Shown piece by piece: positions 38,828-45,824 of a stretch of DNA of 45,824 bases (positions are counted from its first letter, which is position 1; every line of letters begins with the position of its first letter). The position numbers and the translations under genes were made by a program. Where the stretch lies: positions 1-45,824 of the IMG/VR virus record IMGVR_UViG_3300022752_000121; one strand, written 5' to 3'. The notes under the pieces were generated by a model. It was not told the DNA's origin, made no database searches, and saw nothing but the letters and a program-made list of their open reading frames with translations. The DNA comes from a virus.

Positions 38828-39335
38828 ATCCTATATAGTCCTTCCAACTTGGATGTAGATAATCCCAATGCATCTTTTTTCTTTTTTCTGCAAGTTCAAA
38901 GTAACTAGGCTTATAGGGCTTTATTTTTGGTTTAATTTTTTTATTGTTGCCCTTTTTGCTGTTACATTCCATACAACTGCAACAGGTATTTTCCCATTGA
39001 GTCTTACCACCGTGACTAATAGGTAGAATATGATCTAGGGTCGCAGTACGTTTATTAACATTAACTCCGCAATATTGACAGTGATACTGATCACGAAGAA
39101 AAACATTTTGCTTGCTGTAACGTACACCTGTTTTCTTTTTTTGATATTCTTTTAATATCATAACCGCAGGGACCTGCGTACTCCAATTAGGACTACGAAC
39201 GATCCAATCTTGATACCATTCCAACACGGTGGCTTTTTCAGAAACCATGTACTTAATGGATTCTTCCCAACTTATTGTGCTCAATGGAACAAGACTGATA
39301 GGTGCTGCATCTGCATTTAGAATAAGACAAGTCAT
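38826..39335 (-). CDS. HNH endonuclease, 169 aa
   Basis: Residues 1-75 (MTCLILNADAAPISLVPLST and the following WEESIKYMV) form the N-terminal domain common to a bacterial and phage HNH family. Residues about 80-135 hold the nuclease: FLRDQYHCQYCGV (zinc Cys pair), ATLDHILPISHGGKTQWENT (the DH catalytic region and Asn) and CMECNSKKGN (second Cys pair). A basic C-terminus follows. Free-standing, so either a homing-type nuclease or a DNA-processing enzyme. Late-type site CTAAATA precedes it. Confidence 0.87.
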   Translation of the reverse strand: MTCLILNADAAPISLVPLSTISWEESIKYMVSEKATVLEWYQDWIVRSPNWSTQVPAVMILKEYQKKKTGVRYSKQNVFLRDQYHCQYCGVNVNKRTATLDHILPISHGGKTQWENTCCSCMECNSKKGNNKKIKPKIKPYKPSYFELAEKRKKMHWDYLHPSWKDYIG

Positions 39336-39344
39336 TTCAAAAAT

Positions 39345-39352
39345 TATTTAGT
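39345..39352 (-). promoter_or_regulatory. T4-type late promoter (ACTAAATA)
   Basis: ACTAAATA on the minus strand, 10 bases before ATG 39335; divergent to 39398-39404. Confidence 0.55.
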
Positions 39353-39397
39353 GCTGAATAATCTAGTAAGTGTAGCATCAATATGTTTAAATTGCAA

Positions 39398-39404
39398 CTA
39401 AATA
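39398..39404 (+). promoter_or_regulatory. T4-type late promoter (CTAAATA)
   Basis: AACTAAATAAGG, 31 bases before ATG 39435, upstream of the plus-strand virion gene block. Confidence 0.6.
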
Positions 39405-39434
39405 AGGAGTCTACCCAGATTTTTTGGAATAATT

Positions 39435-40898
39435 ATGCCTATTACATATATCAATACAGGATCTTCCGCTAACGCAGGTGATGGTGACAGTATTAGGACC
39501 GCTTTCAATAAGGTCAATGCTAACTTTGCATTTTTGAATAATATCTCAGTCACTAGTTCTAGTCAATTTTATGACATACTTCCTGCTGCGGAAAATGTGT
39601 ATAATCTTGGTAATACTGCTACAAGTTGGTCTAGGCTTTATTTGGATAATGGGCTTGTTTTAAAAGATAATATAATTAGTTTGAACACGGTTACAAAAAG
39701 TCTTACAATAAATGGCGTGGTGGTTGCAAATACAGTGGTTTCCGCTGATCCTCCAAGTTTTTTCAACACTGGAACAACTTGGTTTGATACTGACTCTGGC
39801 GCACTATATGTTTATTATGATGGGGGCTGGGTTCAGGTAGTAGGTAGCGGTGGGTCAGGCGGCGGAACAAATTTACTGGCAGTGGACACAAGTATTTTAC
39901 CAAGGCTTTCATCCACAGTTGATATTGGTAGTAATTTAAAATTGTGGAATAATGTATATGCTAACACGGTTTATCTAGGAACAAGCACATTATCCGTAAA
40001 CGCATTTAATACTTTGACATTTAACGGCGCTGCAATTTATGGCCCTGTAGGACCACAGGGGCCACAGGGACCTGGTGCCAATCAGGCGTTGAATACAACC
40101 AGTACTGTTACATTTGCCACACTGACAGTGACAAATGGAGCCTTTTTACAAGGCAATGTTTCCTTTACAGATAATCTAATTGATTTACATGCTCCAACTA
40201 CAGGAAGCACTTGGACGTTCAGTGACGGCTATGACATAGGATTAAGATTTAGATATTATAACGGCGCTGATACATCTGCAGGATTGATAAGTGATAGTCA
40301 AACTAATAGATTACAATATTTTTCAACTGCATTTAATAATGTTACTACTGGTACCTACACAGGGACATTTGGTGGAATAGAAGCAGGTGATTATTATGTC
40401 AAGGGTACAGGCATAGTATTTCCTGATAGTAGCCTTCAAACATTTGCCTTTACAGGCACTGCGACTTTTGCTGTTACCAGTGCATTAGCAACCACTGCAA
40501 CCAATGTTAATGGTGGAACAGTTAGAGGAAGTGCTGTCAACGGAACGACAAGCACAACACAAGTAGGTTATTTGGTTATACCTCAAATAAGAATAGATAA
40601 TACTGCAAGTTACACTTTGACTTTGAACGATCAAGGAAAACATATCTATTGTGTTACCGCTACCAGCCAAACTATTGTAATCCCTAGTTATGCCAGCGTT
40701 AACTTTCCTATAGGAACTGCTGTGACAGTGATACAAAAAGGTGCAGGCACAGTTAATATTACTACAGGATCGGGTGTTACCTTAATACTAGCAGGTGCTG
40801 ATGAAACGGGAAATAGACAACTTTTATCATCTGGTATGATTACAATTTTAAATGTTGAAAATAATATTTGGTTTATTAGCGGAACAGGAATTGTTTAA
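39435..40898 (+). CDS. Virion/tail fibre protein with short collagen-like motif, 487 aa
   Basis: MPITYINTGSSANAGDGDSI followed by RTAFNKVNANFAFL is the N-terminal signature of a family of structural proteins common in marine and T4-like phages. Two further marks are YNLGNTATSWSRLYL and a later IDIGSNLKLWNNVY unit, typical fibre repeats, and GPVGPQGPQGPG, a short Gly-X-Y run. GTGIVFPDSSLQTFAFTG is the fibre motif also seen in the neighbouring gene at 42399. It is probably a fibre or baseplate wedge-associated protein; its partner and receptor are unknown. Confidence 0.85.
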   Translation: MPITYINTGSSANAGDGDSIRTAFNKVNANFAFLNNISVTSSSQFYDILPAAENVYNLGNTATSWSRLYLDNGLVLKDNIISLNTVTKSLTINGVVVANTVVSADPPSFFNTGTTWFDTDSGALYVYYDGGWVQVVGSGGSGGGTNLLAVDTSILPRLSSTVDIGSNLKLWNNVYANTVYLGTSTLSVNAFNTLTFNGAAIYGPVGPQGPQGPGANQALNTTSTVTFATLTVTNGAFLQGNVSFTDNLIDLHAPTTGSTWTFSDGYDIGLRFRYYNGADTSAGLISDSQTNRLQYFSTAFNNVTTGTYTGTFGGIEAGDYYVKGTGIVFPDSSLQTFAFTGTATFAVTSALATTATNVNGGTVRGSAVNGTTSTTQVGYLVIPQIRIDNTASYTLTLNDQGKHIYCVTATSQTIVIPSYASVNFPIGTAVTVIQKGAGTVNITTGSGVTLILAGADETGNRQLLSSGMITILNVENNIWFISGTGIV

Positions 40899-42367
40899 TG
40901 GCTGGTATTTCACAAACAGTGCTGGTTGGTGCAGAAGCCATTGCAGGATATAGAGGTAATTTAGCAACAAGTCAAAGTTTAGTATTTGGCAAAAATGCCG
41001 GATCTACGCTGAATCCAGGTGATACCTCTTTAATGTCGTCTATGAATATTTCAGGATTAGGAATTTATAGCGGCCCGATGACAATTGAATATTGGGTAAA
41101 ACATACAAATACACAATTTGATGAAGGCATAGTTCACTTAAACGGACAGGCTATTCTAGGAGGAATAAACTTTTTGGGCGCACCTGTGGTAATACATCAG
41201 GCAACCAGTGTTAATTTGAATAATTATCTAATTACCAATGCTGCTATGACCATACCAAGCGGTGCTATACCCAGCCAAACTTGGCAACAAAATGATTGGT
41301 ACCATGTGGCAATTGTTAAATCTGCTACTAACAATGTAACTGCTTGGGTAAATGGATATCAAAGCCCTTCAGGGCAAATTTATAGTCCTGTAAATTATGC
41401 CTATGCTTTCAGCATATTAGGAAGTTGGAGAAATAATCTAGGACTAGGAACTACAAATAATCTAATAGGAAATCTATATAACCTTAGCCTAAGTCCTGGT
41501 GCTAGCCTTTATGACGTCAACAGTGCTACCATAGTTGTTCCAAAATTATCTTTAGGACTTAATGTAAATTCTGATATGTTGCTACTTGCAAGAGCCAATC
41601 AAACTTTTGTAGATACTGCGGGTAAGGCTACCTTATCTGTAAGAGCAGGTGTTGTTGAATCATCTGATTCAACACCGTTCCACGATCCTATGACTAAATC
41701 CTCGAATACAGCAGTTAGAAACAGTCGTTCTAGTCCGTATGTAACAAATGGTAGTGGTAGTTATTATTTTAATGGCAAAACTACTAGTTTTGGAACATAC
41801 GCAGGAACCACCAGATTTGCCTTTGACTCAGGAGATTTCACTGTAGAATGGTTTAGTTATGCTCAATATAATACTAGACCTACTCCAGGTATTTTTTGGT
41901 ATGAAACTTCAGGCACAACAGACCTTGGTCTTAGTTTTCAAGATACAGGACTAGGCACAGTCAATGTATTAGTCAAAAATGGATCTAATACTTTTACGCT
42001 GGGTGGTATATCTGATAGTTTATTTTATAGGCAATGGATTCATTGGGCTATTGTTAGAATAAGTGGACAAATTTATTGTTATTATAATGGGAATGTTTTA
42101 AATCCTTCAGGTAATGCATTTGCTTATTCAATAACCAGCAGCAGCGGCACAGTCTATATAGGCAAACAAGGCACAACCGCTGCTACTAATGACTGTTTTT
42201 ACGGTTATATAACTAACCTAAGAGCAGTAAAAGGATTGGGCATATATACTGGTAATTTTACAAGACCCACTGCTAATCTACAACGTTTTCAATTTGCAAA
42301 CCCTTATGGAGGATCAAATACAGCCGCTCTAAGAACAGATCAAACGGCTGTTTTGATGGTGCCTTGA
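40898..42367 (+). CDS. Virion protein with two LamG/concanavalin-like domains, 489 aa
   Basis: The ATG overlaps the previous stop (TAATG). Two jelly-roll lectin-like domains are visible: about residues 55-215 (GPMTIEYWVKHTNT, NDWYHVAIVKSATNNVTAWV) and 300-470 (GDFTVEWFSYAQYN, RQWIHWAIVRISGQIYCYYN). The final LRTDQTAVLMVP tail is short. LamG domains commonly bind carbohydrate, so this is likely a fibre tip or adhesin touching the host surface. Confidence 0.8.
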   Translation: MAGISQTVLVGAEAIAGYRGNLATSQSLVFGKNAGSTLNPGDTSLMSSMNISGLGIYSGPMTIEYWVKHTNTQFDEGIVHLNGQAILGGINFLGAPVVIHQATSVNLNNYLITNAAMTIPSGAIPSQTWQQNDWYHVAIVKSATNNVTAWVNGYQSPSGQIYSPVNYAYAFSILGSWRNNLGLGTTNNLIGNLYNLSLSPGASLYDVNSATIVVPKLSLGLNVNSDMLLLARANQTFVDTAGKATLSVRAGVVESSDSTPFHDPMTKSSNTAVRNSRSSPYVTNGSGSYYFNGKTTSFGTYAGTTRFAFDSGDFTVEWFSYAQYNTRPTPGIFWYETSGTTDLGLSFQDTGLGTVNVLVKNGSNTFTLGGISDSLFYRQWIHWAIVRISGQIYCYYNGNVLNPSGNAFAYSITSSSGTVYIGKQGTTAATNDCFYGYITNLRAVKGLGIYTGNFTRPTANLQRFQFANPYGGSNTAALRTDQTAVLMVP

Positions 42368-42371
42368 TTAA

Positions 42372-42379
42372 GGTAAATA
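42372..42379 (+). promoter_or_regulatory. T4-type late promoter (GGTAAATA)
   Basis: GGTAAATATA, 20 bases before ATG 42399. Confidence 0.52.
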
Positions 42380-42398
42380 TAAAAATTAGGATAAAAAG

Positions 42399-43730
42399 AT
42401 GCCTTTAGATTTCCCATCAAATCCTTCAACTGGAACAGTATATACCGGAACCAATAACATCATTTATACCTATGATGGAGAAAAATGGTTAGGTACCTCT
42501 CCACAAGGATCAATAATTCCTAGCGGTAATCTAGTATACGATCTTGGTAACAGCAGTTATCAATGGCGCCATTTATATGTGGGTACAAGTACAATTTATA
42601 TTGGTAATAAAGCATTAAGTGTAACTCCAGCCGGCGACGTTACAATAGACGGTAATATTGTCGGCGGAGGAGTTACACCAAATTCAACAACTACATTCAC
42701 TAATAAAACCTTAAACATTACACTAGGTGGTAATACACTTCAAATACAAGGTAACAGCGTATATAGTTACTCGGGATCTGGACCAGTACTGGCATTGACG
42801 CAGATGCCAACCTTTCAAGGTTACAATATAAACAACAGTAGTATTAGTGTTGACGGAGGGTCGGGTCTAAATTATTGGACCGCAGGCAGTGCTGATGGCA
42901 CCGGCATCATAAACAAAGCTGGTGCTTATAGATCGACAAATACAGTATCTAACGCATTGTTTACATTTGGTGCCAATGGTGCTGGTACAATGAGCGTTCA
43001 ATTAGAAGGTAGTTTGTTTGTGGGTAGTACATTGCCTAATAACAACGGCGGATTAAACACAGATTATCCTGGATGGCTCGTGGTGTCCAGCGGTGGTAAG
43101 TTTGGAGGAGACATTGACACACTAGGCAGGGTATTATTAAACGGTAATCAATTTGAAGATGATAGCGGTGTAGTCGATTTTTTTAATGTAAGCAGCGGTA
43201 ATCATATTATAACTTGTTCGTCTGACTGGACTTTAAAATTAAAGGCAAGAGCAGCAGCGGCTAATCAAGGAAATTTATGGTTAGAAGCAGGACAACATAC
43301 TAAGATAAAAATCAAGGGTAATGGAAGCAATATTGAAGTCATTGCCAGCACTGGTACTAATGCTAAAATTTGGACCTTCAACAACAGCGGAAATATTGTA
43401 TTTCCAGATTCAACCGTACAAACTACAGCCTATGTTGTCTCAGCAGAACCTAAATTTAATGTAGTCGCTGCCTCTTTTACTGCCACAGTTAACACAAGAT
43501 ATGGAGTGAGCACTACTGCTACAGCGGTGACTGTTGATTTGCCGCCGAGCCCAAGCATAGGAGATGCGGTGTTCTTTGCTGATGCAGGAGGTAGTTTTAG
43601 TAGCAATAACCTTACGATAAACAGAAACGGTAACACAATAATGGGTTCAGCCGCTAACACTGTAGTGAATGTAAATGGCGATAGTTTAGGACTATTTTGG
43701 AATGGATCAACTTGGAGATTGTACGAATGA
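42399..43730 (+). CDS. Virion/tail fibre protein, 443 aa
   Basis: [20 protein letters not shown] with [11 protein letters not shown] is a recurrent N-terminus of phage structural proteins. A fibre repeat unit ([20 protein letters not shown]) and [16 protein letters not shown] match the family of the 39435 product. The C-terminal end ([15 protein letters not shown]) looks like a trimer-capping segment. Overlaps the collagen-like gene as ATGA, so the two are coupled. Confidence 0.82.
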   Translation: MPLDFPSNPSTGTVYTGTNNIIYTYDGEKWLGTSPQGSIIPSGNLVYDLGNSSYQWRHLYVGTSTIYIGNKALSVTPAGDVTIDGNIVGGGVTPNSTTTFTNKTLNITLGGNTLQIQGNSVYSYSGSGPVLALTQMPTFQGYNINNSSISVDGGSGLNYWTAGSADGTGIINKAGAYRSTNTVSNALFTFGANGAGTMSVQLEGSLFVGSTLPNNNGGLNTDYPGWLVVSSGGKFGGDIDTLGRVLLNGNQFEDDSGVVDFFNVSSGNHIITCSSDWTLKLKARAAAANQGNLWLEAGQHTKIKIKGNGSNIEVIASTGTNAKIWTFNNSGNIVFPDSTVQTTAYVVSAEPKFNVVAASFTATVNTRYGVSTTATAVTVDLPPSPSIGDAVFFADAGGSFSSNNLTINRNGNTIMGSAANTVVNVNGDSLGLFWNGSTWRLYE

Positions 43731-44902
43731 GTGATGAATCAATAATATATGCAAGAGATTATTTTCTAAGACATCACTTAGCAGATCAACAAATCACGCC
43801 CGGACAAACTGGTCCACAGGGAGATCAAGGACCTCAGGGAGAAAAGGGTGAACCTGGACCTCAGGGAGAAAAGGGTGAACCTGGACCTCAGGGAGAAAAA
43901 GGCGAACCTGGAGTTAATGGCCTACAGGGCCCCAAAGGTGACACTGGCGCACAAGGACCTAAAGGTGATACTGGAGCACAGGGACCTAAAGGTGATAAAG
44001 GTGACGTAGGTCCTCAAGGATTACAGGGATTGAAAGGTGATACTGGAGCACAGGGACCTAAGGGAGATACAGGATTAACTGGGCCCAAGGGCGATTCAGG
44101 AGGTTCTACAAGTTTTAGTATTCCACAAACAGGGAATAATTCGTCCTGGGTAAATTTAGGAACTTGGACTACAGTTAATGAGGGGACTACGCTTTATATG
44201 AGAATAGTTGCTCACAATGGATACAACACAGAGTCCTACCAGAATCAAGTTACAGAGTTATATTTTAAAACTTCAAATGGCCAATCAAATAAAAATGGAT
44301 TTTACGGTGACGGATCTGCTAGTAGAAATACAGCATTAGGTAGCAATAGTTTTGCTCCATCTGTGATAAAAGTGGTCCAAAATTCACTAACCAGTTATAC
44401 TATATTTGGATTATTTGCTACTTGGAGTAATGGAAGTCATTATACTTTATCTACAGATACTTCAAGCAGTTGGACACATTCAGGAACACTAACATCGGCG
44501 CCCACAGGGAACATGATTGATATTACTCCAACAGTGTCAGACATTAAATCAATGTCCGGCTATGTGGATGCTGGACAGTTTGTAACATTAGACAATATTA
44601 AAGCCACGGTGACAACATCAGGTAACAGAGGATTAAGCGTTGCTGCTGTCTCAGGCTCATTTCAGGCTCACATTAGTGCCACATTTGGTTATGTGAATGG
44701 TGTGGGCGGCAACGCAACAACCAGTGCTGTCACATATAACACAACTCCCAGCGGATCCTGGTTTGGATATCATTTTCCAAATGCCGGTGACGGTAGTCAG
44801 TATATAGTAAACGATATTACAAACAATCGTTTTTACAGAATCACCCTGATGATTGGTCCAAGTTACCTAAAGAATTTTATCAGCATTGAGCGATTGTTTT
44901 AA
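43727..44902 (+). CDS. Collagen-like fibre protein, 391 aa
   Basis: ATG 43727 ([20 protein letters not shown]) is used since it overlaps the previous stop as ATGA. Residues about 27-131 are Gly-X-Y collagen-like triplets, with tandem units GPQGEKGEP (x3) and GPKGDTGAQ. The C-terminal 260 residues are a beta-rich globular domain ([20 protein letters not shown] and after). Collagen-like rods in phage fibres form trimeric stalks holding a receptor-binding head. Confidence 0.88.
   Translation: MSDESIIYARDYFLRHHLADQQITPGQTGPQGDQGPQGEKGEPGPQGEKGEPGPQGEKGEPGVNGLQGPKGDTGAQGPKGDTGAQGPKGDKGDVGPQGLQGLKGDTGAQGPKGDTGLTGPKGDSGGSTSFSIPQTGNNSSWVNLGTWTTVNEGTTLYMRIVAHNGYNTESYQNQVTELYFKTSNGQSNKNGFYGDGSASRNTALGSNSFAPSVIKVVQNSLTSYTIFGLFATWSNGSHYTLSTDTSSSWTHSGTLTSAPTGNMIDITPTVSDIKSMSGYVDAGQFVTLDNIKATVTTSGNRGLSVAAVSGSFQAHISATFGYVNGVGGNATTSAVTYNTTPSGSWFGYHFPNAGDGSQYIVNDITNNRFYRITLMIGPSYLKNFISIERLF
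43816..43911 (+). repeat. 27 bp tandem repeats in the collagen-like gene
   Basis: The unit GGACCTCAGGGAGAAAAGGG with GTGAACCT is repeated three times in succession (third copy with small changes), so stalk length can vary by slippage or recombination. Confidence 0.7.
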
Positions 44903-44903
44903 C

Positions 44904-44911
44904 GGTAAATA
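44904..44911 (+). promoter_or_regulatory. T4-type late promoter (GGTAAATA)
   Basis: CGGTAAATAA, eight bases before ATG 44919. Confidence 0.52.
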
Positions 44912-44918
44912 ACTAATC

Positions 44919-45224
44919 ATGAGAGCAACCGATATAATTAGAGGAGTTTTAGATCTTATAGATCAAATTGATTGTGGAAATAGTTCTACAAGTGATGATC
45001 CTATTGTTACGGGTGTTGACTCTAATCGTTTTAAACATATCTTTGATCTGCTAAGTCAAGAACACGAACAAATGTACAACAACAGTCCTGCAGAAAAAAT
45101 AGCCAGCATTGACAGTGTAACAGTAGATGCAGGGGGAGGATGGAATGGTCCTAAGAATCCTGCTGATATGAGATCAAATACAGTGAGCCTATTTCCGGGA
45201 TATCAGGCAGAAGATAAAGGATAA
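44919..45224 (+). CDS. Conserved phage protein, 101 aa
   Basis: MRATDIIRGVLDLIDQIDCG resembles an N-terminus I have seen in proteins of marine T4-like phages of unknown function. The centre (FKHIFDLLSQEHEQMYNNSP) is helical, and the C-terminus has GGGWNGPKNPADMRSN. Its place among fibre genes suggests a small virion component or chaperone. Function not assigned. Confidence 0.72.
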   Translation: MRATDIIRGVLDLIDQIDCGNSSTSDDPIVTGVDSNRFKHIFDLLSQEHEQMYNNSPAEKIASIDSVTVDAGGGWNGPKNPADMRSNTVSLFPGYQAEDKG

Positions 45225-45227
45225 ATC

Positions 45228-45515
45228 ATGAGTAGATATTTAACACCATATACCAACACAGGAACAGCAAAATTTACAACTTTAGCAACTGGCGCTGCCA
45301 GTTCTGTAACTGCTGTAACAGCAAGAAGAATCACTGTGCTTGTAGGTGCTACACCACATTTTATGGCATTTGGAACAAGCACAGTAGTAGCAACAACAAG
45401 TAGTCTTGTTTTACCTGCAAACAGTTATTTGGATTTTAATATGACCACAGGAACACATGTTGCTGTATTGTGTTCTTCTGGTGCCAGCACTGTAACTATA
45501 TTAGATGCTGATTAA
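45228..45515 (+). CDS. Small beta-rich virion protein, 95 aa
   Basis: MSRYLTPYTNTGTAKFTTLA, then a Thr/Ala/Val-rich beta-sandwich (ATTSSLVLPANSYLDFNMTT) ending TVTILDAD. It resembles fibre or head-decoration domains by composition. Ten-base spacing to the partial gene that follows. Confidence 0.68.
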   Translation: MSRYLTPYTNTGTAKFTTLATGAASSVTAVTARRITVLVGATPHFMAFGTSTVVATTSSLVLPANSYLDFNMTTGTHVAVLCSSGASTVTILDAD

Positions 45516-45520
45516 TTTTA

Positions 45521-45824
45521 ATGCCAGTCGATCGTTATCTAAACACAGGCTCTAACTACGTTCATCCTCAGGAGAGCAACCTCCTAAACGTCCATAAGGC
45601 TATGGAATATAATGCCGTTGGAGAACCTGTTCTTCGTGCCAATGTTAACCTAGTGGGGTCAGGTGAAGGATCAGGTGTTATTTCCAGCATAGACACTAAA
45701 GGTCGTCTCAAAGTTCAAACACAGGAAACAATATTTTTCAATACATTTCAATTTGGTAAAGAAACAGATGTTTGGGATGAATCAGCAGTTAATGGTGCTT
45801 CTGCTACATTTGATACCAGTGTAA
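45521..45824 (+). CDS. Virion structural protein, C-terminus cut by window edge
   Basis: ATG 45521 opens MPVDRYLNTGSNYVHPQESN and stays open to the end of the window, about 101 codons (ends DTSV). The content (NVHKAMEYNAVGEPVLRANV, then IFFNTFQFGKETDVWDES) looks like a phage tail or fibre protein start; it continues the virion gene block. Confidence 0.75.
   Translation, partial: MPVDRYLNTGSNYVHPQESNLLNVHKAMEYNAVGEPVLRANVNLVGSGEGSGVISSIDTKGRLKVQTQETIFFNTFQFGKETDVWDESAVNGASATFDTSV

Noticed and set aside
38826-39335. HNH gene as evidence of an intron or intein
   Set aside because: The nuclease has its own late-type promoter and shares a terminator with infA; neighbouring genes are uninterrupted.

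Overview
The window looks like part of a large virulent tailed bacteriophage genome, most likely a T4-like (contractile-tail) phage of a Gram-negative, probably proteobacterial, host. The grounds are dense gene packing with ATGA/TAATG start-stop overlaps, many tiny genes, phage tRNAs, fibre-type virion proteins with collagen-like and LamG-like parts, a T4-type ATP-dependent DNA ligase, a cell-wall hydrolase, and T4-type late promoters (TATAAATA or NNTAAATA). The host assignment is an inference; no hallmark capsid or terminase gene lies in the window.

Region 1 (1-9.3 kb, all minus strand) holds about 28 small genes, mostly of unknown function, in short operons. Most operons start with a near-identical cassette: a hairpin, a strong sigma-70-like promoter (TTGACA, usually a 17 bp spacer, TATAAT or TATACT), in many cases a shared leader, and an AGGAGC-type ribosome binding site. 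This is the pattern of phage early genes read by host RNA polymerase. Recognisable members are an Api92/YubB-like protein and a SWIM zinc-finger protein; about ten genes are under 60 codons. Region 2 (9.4-10.1 kb) has tRNA-Leu(UAA) and a CAU-anticodon tRNA behind their own promoter, then a mostly non-coding stretch with direct repeats.

Region 3 (10.1-14.2 kb) has a heptosyltransferase-like gene (minus) and two large beta-rich, probably virion, proteins (plus). Region 4 (14.2-33.8 kb) is a strikingly A/T-rich biosynthetic island: a repeat/GT-A glycosyltransferase fusion, two tandem radical SAM enzymes with an N-terminal cysteine cluster, two B12-binding-type radical SAM enzymes, five members of one glycosyltransferase-like family, an Fe(II)/2OG oxygenase, an amidinotransferase, a miniature DegT-type aminotransferase, a UDP-sugar dehydrogenase, an SDR and a methyltransferase-like protein. 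Together they suggest phage-directed synthesis and transfer of an unusual amino/guanidino sugar or another modified glycan or peptide. The product is not deducible from sequence alone.

Region 5 (33.9-39.3 kb) holds a lysis module (SleB-type hydrolase, holin-like protein), an Fe-S assembly module (IscU and IscA on minus, ErpA on plus) split by a perfect 23 bp palindrome that forms two divergent late promoters, DNA ligase behind a consensus sigma-70 promoter, a full-length translation initiation factor IF-1, a bidirectional terminator, and an HNH nuclease. Region 6 (39.4 kb to the end) is a plus-strand set of virion/fibre genes, running off the right edge.
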